Part shown: piece by piece, positions 48,438 through 59,474 of the stretch
How positions within the stretch are numbered: the first letter of the stretch is position 1
Layout: the number at the start of each line of letters is the position of its first letter
Assembly (NCBI GenBank): GCA_022266195.1
Contig: WHVY01000006.1
Coordinates: 5,022,001-5,086,000, forward strand
Direction: 5' to 3'
Length of the DNA stretch: 64,000 nt
Source: Tetranychus cinnabarinus
Lineage: Eukaryota; Arthropoda; Arachnida; Trombidiformes; Tetranychidae
Notes under the pieces: model-generated
The model's input: the letters and a program-made list of their open reading frames with translations, nothing else
What the model was told of the DNA's origin: nothing
Databases searched by the model: none
Made by a program: the position numbers and the translations under genes

Positions 48438-51327
48438 GCAAGGTTGACTCTTTTTACCTAGAAGTGACCCTTGAATGTTTACAAAGGAGTGATTAATGGG
48501 TCTTGTTAACATCACCTTTTATGATAAGGTAAAGGTTAAACAGAGCTAAATGTTGTGCTTAAAAGAAAAGTAATTGACCCACAAAAAAGGTAAAAAGGAA
48601 AAAGGTAAAGAGAAAAGAGAAGAAAATTGAAAAAAAATTAATTTACTAAAAAAAGGTAAAGAGGAATGGAGAGGAATGCAAAAAGTATATTGTACTTGCT
48701 GGAAACAATAAAGAGTTTTGTACTTTATCCTTTCTTCCAAGAATTTCCAGTTCATTCAAGGGTCAGTTAATCAGTTAAGGTTGGTTATCGGCTGAGTTAA
48801 AGAAAGGACAAGAGTCAAGGTAGCCAATTGGACTTGCAAATGATTGTTGGAAGAGAGAAAAAAGAGAAAAAAAAGAAACTGCAATCGAATAGCGCAATAC
48901 AAATTGCACACTTTTCACTGAAACTAATTCAAGTTGTAATTGTTTTTTGACCTTTTCTTTACATTCGGCCAAATTTAGTCTACAAAAGTGGACCAAAATG
49001 GACAATTGAATTGACAAGAATTGGTTAAAAGACAATCAAACTCGTTGGGTAAACTTTATTTTCAGCAACTTTGAGTTTCTTTTTTCTCTCTCTCTTTCGG
49101 GTGAAACCAATAAAGCGATTGTGACCGCAAATTGATATACAAATTTTCGGTACAACATTGTGTTAGGGATAAAGTTGGGTCAACAATGGATGTGTGTGTG
49201 TGAACAACATGAACATTATCAGTTGACAAATAACGCGTTTATTAATTGATTTTATTATCTGATTCTGAAAGGTTATTCAGTGTTACACAAGGTGATAACC
49301 TTTGTTTGCCGTTGACGGTTGCTGCTGTTTTGGGTTCGCTATCTACAAGTTCATTGATAAGGCTCGACTAGCCTTGACACTTAGCATTTATAACCCTGGG
49401 CCAGCTTGTTTGAAGAATTTTTTTCTCTTTTTCACTTCTTTTCCTTCACTACTTTTACCTCACCAGGTTTCACTGGTGATGATGATGCTGGTTGTGATAA
49501 TACTGGTGAAAGTAAAGCACACCTTGATGATCATTATCATTCATTTGTTTAACCTAAATTGAATAATGGTTTGATTGGTTTGATTGTAAAGCACAACCTA
49601 AAGATAAACAGTCCAACGGTCATGTAACTTATCTCAGTCAGCCTCTAATTTACAGGCATTTCCAGTCTTTTCCTGGTTCTTTTGCAAATGCTTTCTTTAT
49701 GAGCAAACACTTTTTGCCAATCAATATTTTCTCGAACCGTTTATAGTCGAACTTTGTCCGTTTTTTAAAGTTGCAAGTTTATCAAAGGAAACAAATCTTG
49801 TGACTAAAGGATTCAGTTTAATCGTTGTTGCAAAATTGATTCAAAATTAACTCAAGTTTATTTTTGAACACCAACTGACTGCCAAGTGACGTAACGTAAA
49901 CTTTTTTCTTGGCTAACTTTTTGCTTCTCCAAGTTTCCAGTGAACACTTTCCGTTGGAGGAAAATTTTACTCCGTTAATTTACGAATCTTTCAAAAGTCG
50001 ACTTTTTTAAAGGTTTATTTGACTGTGTAAAGAGGGTAAAAAAGACTCAAAGCTATTGGGTAACCACATAAGCCTTTGACCTTTCCATGTTAACTGACCG
50101 TAAAAATTTTCAACTCAATTTGGCTCAACTATTGCTAACATAAACAAGACCTTATGACCCTTCAATCACTCGAGTTTTCATACAAGATTCAAAAGATAAG
50201 TTTGATTAAAAATAGATTTCCATAGTGACGTGTTTTTACATCAAACAAAGCGTCCAAAATTTTTTTAGAGGTAATCTGTTAGTTGAACATTTGGAGGTTT
50301 TGAATCAAAAAACAGTCGAGAAAGGCTGAAAGAAAAGATGAAAAACGTTTTCAGTTAAAGAGGTCAAATAGTTGACTAAAATGTAAATTCATATCGAGGT
50401 CAGTTTTCCTCTTATACGTGTTTACAATGTAAATGTTCAGGAAATTAAATTTAAATCAACTTCGATTTAACCAAGTTAGGCTGTCCTAAGAATCTATTGA
50501 CATTTTTGAATCGCTGTTGACCAGAACGGTATCTAATTCGCGAGTTTAGAGCGATGGAAATTGGTCATCGAAAACAATGTCCATTTCATAAGCCTGATAT
50601 TTTCTTGTAATCGATAAAAGAATAAAAAGTAATCTGAAAAATTCGAGAATCAAGAGGCATAGTAAAGTTTAGTTGTTGCTTCAAGTCTCATTTCTTGCCT
50701 TTTCCCGTTTTGTCAAAGAGTTTTGAAATAACCGTTTTCGTTGTGATTAACATTTTATCCTTTTTCCTGTCATGTCAACTTTGAAGCAACCAAGTTGACC
50801 AGTTGAGACAGTTTTACTTGGCAAGTTGACTGCAATGGTCATGTGCAGCTCTTTACCTCTACAGGTCTTGACTGACCCTTTCTGTGTACAAGTATGATAA
50901 TGTTTCTTGCTTCTGTATTTGCTCATCACTTAATCACTTTCATCTCACTTTTACTCAAACTGAACCGGCTAGATGTCGCCTTAACAGCATTAATGTTCAT
51001 TTTTGTTTCTCATGTTGATTCATTAAAGTAGATTGTTAACACCTCAAACAAGAACCAGAGCAACATTATCAATTACCAGAGTGCCTTTTCCAATTCAAAT
51101 TAATCTCGATAATTGAATTTTTGCATTAATCAAATACACTTAACAATGAAAACAAACCTTAACCTTTTTCCATTCAAAATGGTCCCCATTAAAGGACTGT
51201 TCAATATTCCAGGTGAGAAAAGGTTAGACTTCACTCAAAGTGACGTCCATTGCAACCACTTACAACTTTTGCTAGTCGAATCTCCCATTTTTTGGAAACT
51301 TTAGCAACCTTTCCAAGTCCTTTTCAA

Positions 51328-52020
51328 TGGTATTTCAATTCTTGATTAGACATCTTGATCGGCAGATATCGACGACAATCGAAAAAGACTTAAAACTCAT
51401 TTTGCGGTTCAACTACGAACTTGATTTTAATTTCGATATTTTTTCCTTGACCAAAGCGATTAAATCGTTTCAAAGTCAACCTTAGCTTGACTGTGCGGAA
51501 AACATTGTTAGACTTTTTTAGATGTAGTTTCTAGTGCTCTATCAACTGATACGAATTACCCCAATCGCTATGAGTTTTCATGGAAATCGCAAAAACTTCG
51601 AAAACGCCGTAAAATTTGTCTCGAGTGGCTTTCAGTTCCCTTTCTTCTTTCGATGTATAGATTCATCTCAAATAGTAACTCACGGAATTGACAAAAAAAA
51701 TTATAGCATCGAAAGTGAAATTTTATAGATTGACTATTATTCCAAACTCGAACTGGTCACGATACTTTGCAGAAAAGGTTTTGTCAATTTTCATGTATTT
51801 TACTGAACAATTGAATGATGATATCTCATGGGTTCTCTGGGACTATGAAACTCACTTAGCCAGTTTGAAATTACTTGATAGAAATGTCTCTAGAAGTGAC
51901 AACATGGTAAAGCTGAATCGCATCTGTTTTATCTTGTTATGTCAATGGTTTATTGCAAGTCTGTTCAGTTCAATATTTCGTGTTTTTGTAAGATTGCAAG
52001 AGTCCATGTGCCCTTTGTAA
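51328..52020 (+). other. possible decayed coding region
   Basis: Three successive frames have protein-like composition: 51328-51487 (FLIRHLDRQISTTIEKDLKL), 51570-51727 (MSFHGNRKNFENAVKFVSSG) and 51740-52018 (NSNWSRYFAEKVLSIFMYF, then LWDYETHLASLKLLDRNV). They are separated by stops and frame changes and lack clear splice sites. I cannot name a family; chance is not excluded. Confidence 0.22.
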
Positions 52021-55000
52021 GCTTGTTGGTCAATATGAGCCACAAAAAATGTGCTCGTTATCAGCGACACATAAAAAAGAGGAAAATACAAAAAATAATC
52101 ATTCATCACTGATAACACCAAAGTTTACCTGAAAGATAATCTCAGTTTTTCCACTTTACTTCCACCTTTCTTCTTCTTCTTCACCCTCTTTGATATGATA
52201 CACAGGCAATACCAAGATAAGCTGTTGATAACAAAGCAACACAAAAAAACAAGAGACGTTAATAGCATTTATTATAACTTGCCTCATATGATATTGACAA
52301 AAGTCCAGAAAGACCAAGAAGGGAAAGCAAAAAGGTAAAGAAAAGTCAATGGGAAACTGTTTTTCATAGAGGCAAACAGTTCCATGGAAAGTAATTAATT
52401 CTGATAAGATTACTGATTCAATGAGAATTACAGGGTTTCACTGTTGAAACACTGAAACACTGTTCAAGTGAAGCAATAAAAAGACAATTTTTCCATCAAC
52501 TTTCCTGATTTGGTCGAGTAACAATTACATCGTAACTTGACCAACTCAACCTTTAATTTGAAGCTCTTCTTGCATCGCCATTGTGCATCTTTACAAGTCC
52601 ACTTGTACCAACACTTATTTAATCATTTTCTTGATAACAAAACTTCAAAATACTGAACAGCTTTTCAATTGGATTGGGTAACAACGAAAAAAGGATAAAC
52701 AAGTTGCAATAGAAATGATAATGTCCATCAGTTGGATGACAGTTTTAAGCCTCAATATTATCGTAATTAGACTTTGGTCATGGCACAATGAAAGTGTAAT
52801 TACAATTGTTTAATCTATCAAATCAGATCGAGTCGTTAAATGATCATTAATTGTCAAGGGTTTGTGACAACAAAACAAACGAACATTTTGCAAGAGGCAA
52901 AAATTGTCGCTCCGGCCTTTCATTGACCACCTTTGGTATAAAACTTGAATTTTCAATGTTTCACAAAATGTGTCCAACTCTTGAAGGTTAATTGAAACAC
53001 ATTTAACCTTAAGGTTGCAAGTTGTTGCCATTAACATGTATTGACTTGTACAACCATAAGGCAGTCAACCAAGTGTAACTCAACCTAGGGAAGTGGATTG
53101 GACAGCATTAAATGATAATGGTCGGTACATCCGAGCAACGTTTGATTCAAATGAATGCTCATTTAATGAACACTCACTTCTCGGACTTTTGGCCTCAACT
53201 ATGGATGTAATCAAGGCTAAAAGTGGAATCACTTTTTGCTTTGGCAAGAAAAAAAAAAGTTTCACTCTGGCTAGTTAAAGGTCAAACTATGCTTTGTCAA
53301 GTTACATAACAATGCATTGACATGAATGGAAAGATGTGTATAAACTCATCAAAACGATTGTTCCGTTAGGTAAAGACTGAATTTACCTTTTTCCATCTTC
53401 CATCATCTTGCTCATTCATTTTCTCTCATCCATTGCCTTGTTTTACAAGACTGTCCATCCTCTTCGTCTCTCTCTCTCTTTTTTTCTCATCATTTTTGCC
53501 ACTTTTCTTCTTCATTTTCATTGTTCAATCTTCTTTCTTCTCTTCGCTCACAATTCAAGTTTCATTTTATCAAAAGAAGTAAAAAAGCACCTTTTGTATT
53601 GTTATTGTCGTTTTTTTTGTTACTTCTTGTTTTTCATTTCACTGAATCATCTCTATTATCTTGACAATGTGCTGTTCATGGTGTTCATGATGAAGATAAT
53701 GATGAGAGAGGCAATGAAAGTCAATGAAAGTTAACCATGCCAATGGTAACCAATAGCCAATGGTTATGAGCTTTTCAGGAAAAACAAGATTAACAGAAGA
53801 ACAAGACTGAAAAGGTAAAAAAGACAGAACTGGAACCGATCGTTACGGTTCTGCAAGTTAATCGTAATTTTTCATCTCTTCTTGTCTTCATCTTAAAATG
53901 GCCTTTTGTCATTCATTATCGTCATCTGTCTCTCACCCAAGCCACTGAGCAACGAGAGAAATGATTGAAACTTTTTTTCTGCTTCTTCTTCCTTTCTCTT
54001 ACCTTCTCTCATCCAATCAACAATTCACAGAGAATCGTAATCACCGACAAAAAGGACAGTAAAAAGAATCTCTTTTCTTCTTCTTCTCATGCAAAAAATG
54101 AATTTTCCATCTTCTCATTGTTTACCTTTCATCATCATCTTAATGATGCCAAACACAAAAACCTCTTGCAACAAGTTGATATCAAACGTTGGTATTAGCC
54201 GTTATCCGTAATCATTCCTCATTTGCCATTTCAATTTGATCCAGATTAATCCTATTCTAATCATGATTGATAAGTAGACTTCATTTCACCAGAAGAAACC
54301 ACTCAAAGTTCAATTGTTTTCCTCTCTTTCTCTCTCCTCGTCCAGTAATCATGAGATTGATAATCATGATAGAAGGTAGAGAAAGAGAGAAAAAAGGAAA
54401 AGAATTTCATGATTCAATGAAAGGCGAAAATTACGCCTTTAAAGCTCACATGAAACAAGTGACCTTTTAACGAACCCAACTCAAAGTCGACTAATCACAA
54501 AAACTCTATTCACCAATTACGAAGCAAAAAGGAATCGAGAAAAGGACGAATCAAAAAGAGGCTAAAATTGCACAAGTAAAACGCCCTGAAACCTTAACCA
54601 TAAAAATGTAAAATTATCATGAAAATGATATCAACTGATTGTCCAACTTGTAATGAATTAAAAATGAACAAAAAAGTGTCGAAAAACAAAAAGCATAAAA
54701 AAGTGAAAAAAGGCAATTCAATTCAATTCATGTTTTTTTCACCAAAAAAAAGACAATTGAACTCGATTGAAACAAAGGTGTTGAAGGCTTCATTACCAGG
54801 CTAATTTAACTAACGGCAAGACAATGAAATTGAAGATGAAAAAGGTTATAAATTAGTCAATTGACTTCAAGTGATACATTGATAACATGATACGTTTTCA
54901 CGGCAGTTTTGGTTGATGTTCATAAAGGTTGAAAAGTGAAAATTAGATTAGACTTAATGTAATGCAAAAAAGGAGGTTTTTTTTGTGTGTTCATTCATTG

Positions 55001-56114
55001 GTCGATAACAATTGCAAGGTAAACATGGGCATCAACCATTATCGTTGATCATGTGAATTGATTAGTGAATAGTTGGAAAAAACAACAAGTGGAAAGATGT
55101 GATTAAAGAGTCGTGTTGAGGGTCAATTTGAGGTTCGGCTTTTGAATGGTAAAAAATATTTATGACCGTGTTAATGAGCATTGCATGCATCAACTCATTC
55201 ATTGATTGGCTTTCCTTCAACAACAATCACCAGACAATTGACAATCGTGACCATCACTCAATAATGATAATGAACGTTAATAATGATGAATATAAAAAAA
55301 GACTGAGAAATAATGATGAAAAGGTAATGATAAGATTGACAGAGGGATACAAATGAACGACAATGATTATTGTCAACAGAAAGGTAAAGATGCGAAGAAG
55401 CGCAAAAGTAAACAAATTAGACATTTAATGATCTATATTGATTATGTTTAGTCAATTTTTGCCTGTGGAATCAATGATTAAATTTTAATCGATTGTTTCA
55501 TTTTTGCATTTTTGCTCTGCTTTGTCTTGGGAAAAGACTCTTTTGACCAACTTTTTTGCGTTCGAGTTGCGCTTTTTGTTTTAGCCTTTTTTTAATGGAT
55601 CGTTTTGAGTTTGTGTTTGTTTGTTTGATTGGCTTGATTGACATTCATTGATTGAGGTTGATTTAATTGAGGAAAGGGAGAAAGTTTAGGTTGTTGACAA
55701 GAGGTTAATGAAGAGAGAGTAAAAGTTGAACAATAATGACCAGATAATGATGATGATTAACTAAATAACTGTGTCCGTGCTGGTACTAAGTCGGCACAGT
55801 TTGGGTTGCTGGATGTTGATGAAGAAACAAGTTGTTTGGATTGAGATAAAAAACAATCAATTTTGAACCTCAACACTGGAGACTGATAGTGGGAGGGAAA
55901 ATGGAGAAAATTTTTGCTTTTGAAAATTTTTCTCTCCTTCCTTCATCACGTTAGATGATGATGAGGATGAAGAAAAGGACAAATAATGAGCAATATTGAA
56001 AATGATGATAAAGGCTAATAGTGGAGAGATAAGGAGGAGGAGGAAAGATGGCGATGATTGAGTGAAAAAAGGTGTGCTTTTTGGCTGAATTCAGACATAA
56101 ACGTAATAAAACTA

Positions 56115-56158
<44 letters not shown>
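56115..56158. repeat. (ATG)n microsatellite
   Basis: About 14 uninterrupted ATG units, the longest pure triplet run I noticed in the window. Confidence 0.9.
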
Positions 56159-56856
56159 AGAACTAATAAAAATGTATAAAACTTGGAGTAATGGATGGTG
56201 AGATAAAGAGGTCGATGACCAGGTAAGGATTGATTATTGGAAATACCTTTTGTATTCAATGGGAAAAAAATATGCGTTTCGAGTGTGCAAAATTGAGGCA
56301 ACTTTTGTTTACAGGTTACACTTTGAATGGTTAAAGTGTGAAACTTTGCAAAAATGAATAATGATTAAAAAGCCTGCAAGAAAAAAAGGTTAACTGTAAC
56401 TGTTGACATTCATTATCCAATCAGATAATCAATTGATGTAAAAATTGAATCAGAGTCGAGTCTTAATTGGCCCTGGTTTGGGTCAATAAAAATTTTATCA
56501 ACTACTTCACATTGAAAATGTATACCAATTATGAGTGAAGGTCTACCTTTTGTTAAACAAATCAAAAGTTGAACAGCATTATTTGACGGTCTTTTAGTTT
56601 ACATTACCTTGAATTGGCGAAAAGACGATGTGATTTTCAGATATTGAGGTGATTCCTGATAAGATAAAGGTCAAGTTATAAACAACTTTTAATCAACACT
56701 CATGATTGTCATGGGTTGAATCTTGTTGCAATAAAAGCCGATGATGAAGAAACCTTTTAGTCAAGTTGACCCATTAGGGTTGACTTTTCAACAGTTACTT
56801 TTGAGACTCAACTTTTGTCTCAACTTTCAACTTATCCATTGATTCATCGAGTCAGG

Positions 56857-56891
56857 TTAGGTTTGGTTAGGTTAGGTAAGGTTAGGTTAAG
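56857..56891 (+). repeat. interstitial telomere-like tract (TTAGG type)
   Basis: Seven pentamers: TTAGG, TTTGG, TTAGG, TTAGG, TAAGG, TTAGG and TTAAG. It fits the arthropod telomere unit. Confidence 0.65.
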
Positions 56892-57105
56892 ATTTTTGTC
56901 ATGAAATCCTTTTCTTTTCTCTGAATCATGAATGGTTATTGATTCCCTAAATTGTCCCATGATAATGATGAGAAAATCGTTGATTGGTAAAATTTGAAAA
57001 ATTGACATTCTCTTAACCTTTTATCGTTTCTCAGCGATTCACATTTTGGATTCACTTGGCGGCTTTTTGCGTTCAACTTGGACTAGCACATTTGTTACAA
57101 AGCTT

Positions 57106-57129
57106 TTACCTTGTTTCCGGTCTCATTGG
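57106..57129. repeat. 24-base dispersed repeat, copy 2
   Basis: Identical to 45703-45726. It is followed shortly by an ATAATAATATTATTAT tract, which also occurs about 230 bases after copy 1. Confidence 0.8.
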
Positions 57130-57220
57130 CTATCATCTTAACTTGCAGCAGTTGATAATAATAATATTATTATTACCATTATCATTGAGAAATGGAAACA
57201 TGCACAAGAGAAGAAAAAGA

Positions 57221-57420
57221 GGAAAAATATTTTTCTCTTTCTTTCTCTTCCTTCCTCCTCCTTTTCATCCTCCCAAATCTCCTCCTTTTTCTTCTTCTCC
57301 TCCTTCTTTTCCTCTTGGATTCTCCTCCTTACCGCTTCTACTCTCTTTCAACTCCTTCATTTTTCTTATTCTTTTCCTTCTTCTTCTTCATCTTCATTCT
57401 TCTTTCTTCTTCTTCTTGCT
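57221..57420. repeat. 200-base polypyrimidine tract
   Basis: Almost only C and T, as CTT, CCT and TTC units with few purine breaks. Such tracts can form triplex DNA. The open frames across it are artefacts. Confidence 0.75.
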
Positions 57421-57800
57421 GACGCTATTCTTGTTTATGTTTATTGGATGGTCAATAAAATAGTTATAGGACCTGTTGTGAGGAAAGAGTAAAAGAAAGG
57501 GAAAACAGGAGAAGATAAGCAACTTTGTTGTCATGATGATAATGAAGATGATCATGGTGAGTGAGTGAGCAAGATGTTATAGGCTAAGTAGACCACGCAA
57601 TTCAAGTAGGTGTGGAGTTAACAGGCTTTTTTCATCATGAAATAGCCAACAGAAAGTTGAACGTTGTGTATCAACCGATAAGAATCACAAGTTTGGGCAA
57701 CCACACAAGAGACATGATCTCAAGGTAAAAATGGGAAAAAAAGGTTGAAACGCGCAACAATGAATTTTGCAAAAATGGATTGAATCAATAATCATTGATA

Positions 57801-58117
57801 AAACGCATTTATTTTTAGTATTAATTTAATATTATTTATCATATTAACTTTTGTCTTTCTTGTTGTTGTTTTTCATCTTTGCGTGTTTTTTGTTTGCTTG
57901 GTTGCTTTTTGGTTGTCCTTTTGTGTCTTGTTTTTTTTTCATTAAATATGCAGCTTTGGTTTGTTGTTGTTGTTAATGTTGTCGTTTTGGTGATTGATGC
58001 ATGCATATTTATTGATGTGTTTTTTTGAGTTTTGATGATAAGTGTTGTGGTGTTGTTGCAATCATTCAATGATTACCATCATGATGGTAGTGTTGGTATA
58101 GATGGTGATGGTGGTCA
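57801..58117 (-). other. BCL11 3' UTR
   Basis: On the minus strand AATAAA (plus TTTATT at about 57808) lies about 310 bases after the stop and is a plausible poly(A) signal. GT-rich and CA-like tracts lie between. Confidence 0.45.
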
Positions 58118-59472
58118 TCATGCATCTGAACTTGGATCATTACTGTTGCTTGTATCATTATAAGTTAATGATAATGGTAAATTTGATGACATTGAAGGTG
58201 AATTTGAGGTTGATATTAATGATAATGCAGAATCATTGGCTGTAGCTGTTTGACTGTTTGAATTGATTGGACTGACACCACAACGTCTCATGTGCTTCTC
58301 CAGTGTTGAGGGCACCGAGAAAGGCATGTTACAAAAACGACATCGATAAACATCTTTACCTAACCTTCCATGGGTTTTCATGTGACGTGTTAACTTGGAA
58401 GATTGAGCACAAGCATAAGAACATAATTCACATTTGTAAGGTTTCTCCCCTGTATGCGATCTCCTATGGACCGTCAGGTTGGAACAGTTTTTGAAAACTT
58501 TACCACAAAATTCACAGGTATCATTGCGAGCTCGAGTATGACCCTCTTTGCTTCCCCGGCCACTACTAGCACCTCCTCCGCCACCACCGCCGCCACCACT
58601 GCTGCGACCATCAGTGATGGCTTTAACATCACTATTTCTACTTGCATTATTGCCACTGGCCTCACTGTTTCGTCCATCACTAACTCGACCCTCACTCAGT
58701 CTGCCCTCACTGTTTCTACCCTCACTGGAACCTCCTCCACCAGGACCGGCCGAGGAGCGTTCATTTGCATTTGCACTGAAAATATCTGACTGACTAGTAG
58801 AGTTAAGATTAACCTGTGAACCTCCCGATGCTGAGGCTCTCACCGAGGCTTGGGCAATGGCAGCAAGCAGGGAACTGTGATTCAAGGGCATTCGTAGGAG
58901 AGGATGAGTGGGTCCACCATAGGACCCAGAGAGAAAGGGTGACGAAAAGCCAGCGGCAGCAACCACTGCATTCAGTTGAGATGAGGGTAAAAGGTTGAGG
59001 GATGACGGTGAAGAGGGAGGTAAAAGGTTGAGAGGTGAGGGTGAGGAAGAGGGAAGCAGGTTGAGTGATGAGGGCGATGAGGAGGAAAATGAATTAAAGT
59101 GACTTGGCAAGTGGCCACCATTGCCACCGCCACCGCCACTGCCGTTGTTGCGATCTCCGTTGGCTGCTGCGGCTGCGGCTACTGCTGCGGCTACGGCAGC
59201 AGCAGAGGGAGATGTTGATGAAGATCCGGAGGAAGAGGAAGATGATGATTGCTGGTGGTGACCACTGCTGTTGATACTGTTGTGTCCAGTGGTTCCAGCT
59301 GAGGCCACAGAAGTGATAGCTCGTCCGTCGAGAGAAGGGAAAAGGGAAGAAAGTGAGTTTTCATTTTTATCAACATAAATCTTAATTCCATGAAGATTTT
59401 GAACATGTTGCACCAAGCTCCACGATGAGTTGAATATTTGTTTACAGGTATAACAGGTGACTGATATTGGTT
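58118..59472 (-). CDS. BCL11A/BCL11B-type zinc-finger transcription factor, last exon
   Basis: The exon follows a pyrimidine-rich acceptor (AG at 59474-59473), enters in phase 1 and runs to TGA at 58118-58120. It encodes about 451 residues. At its start is a C2H2 finger (CYTCKQIFNSSWSLVQHVQN, LHG), matching the BCL11 finger with CKQ and HAQNTHG. A long Ser/Ala/Gly-rich region follows, with repeats of SLNLLPSS and of SEGR. Near the end is the BCL11 finger triplet: CEFCGKVFKNCSNLTVHRRS, CELCSYACAQSSKLTRHMKT and CRFCNMPFSVPSTLEKHMRR, joined by HTGEKPYK and HGRLGKDVYR. This order and wording are diagnostic of BCL11 (fly homologue CG9650). BCL11 proteins bind DNA and act mainly as repressors in neurons and blood. 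The third finger ends in Cys instead of His. Upstream exons lie right of the visible exon and probably outside the window. Confidence 0.92.
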
Positions 59473-59474
59473 CT

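Larger units (their letters stand above)
44145..57800. other. long gene-free stretch upstream of the secreted gene
   Basis: No convincing exon. Possible promoter-like TATAAAA lies at about 44950 on the plus strand with no gene after it. A doubtful coding relic is noted at 51328-52020. GGTCAA/TTGACC half-sites are common by eye between 46 and 57 kb. The rest is AT-rich with AAG, GT and ATG repeats. Confidence 0.45.

Noticed and set aside
55951..56301. 116-residue poly-Ser protein on the minus strand
   Set aside because: The Ser run is the (ATG)n repeat read on the other strand.
57056..57463. 135-residue frame on the plus strand
   Set aside because: Most of it is the polypyrimidine tract, giving Ser/Pro/Phe/Leu noise.
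58454..58998. Open frames opposite the BCL11 exon
   Set aside because: They are antisense shadows of the Ser/Gly-rich coding region.
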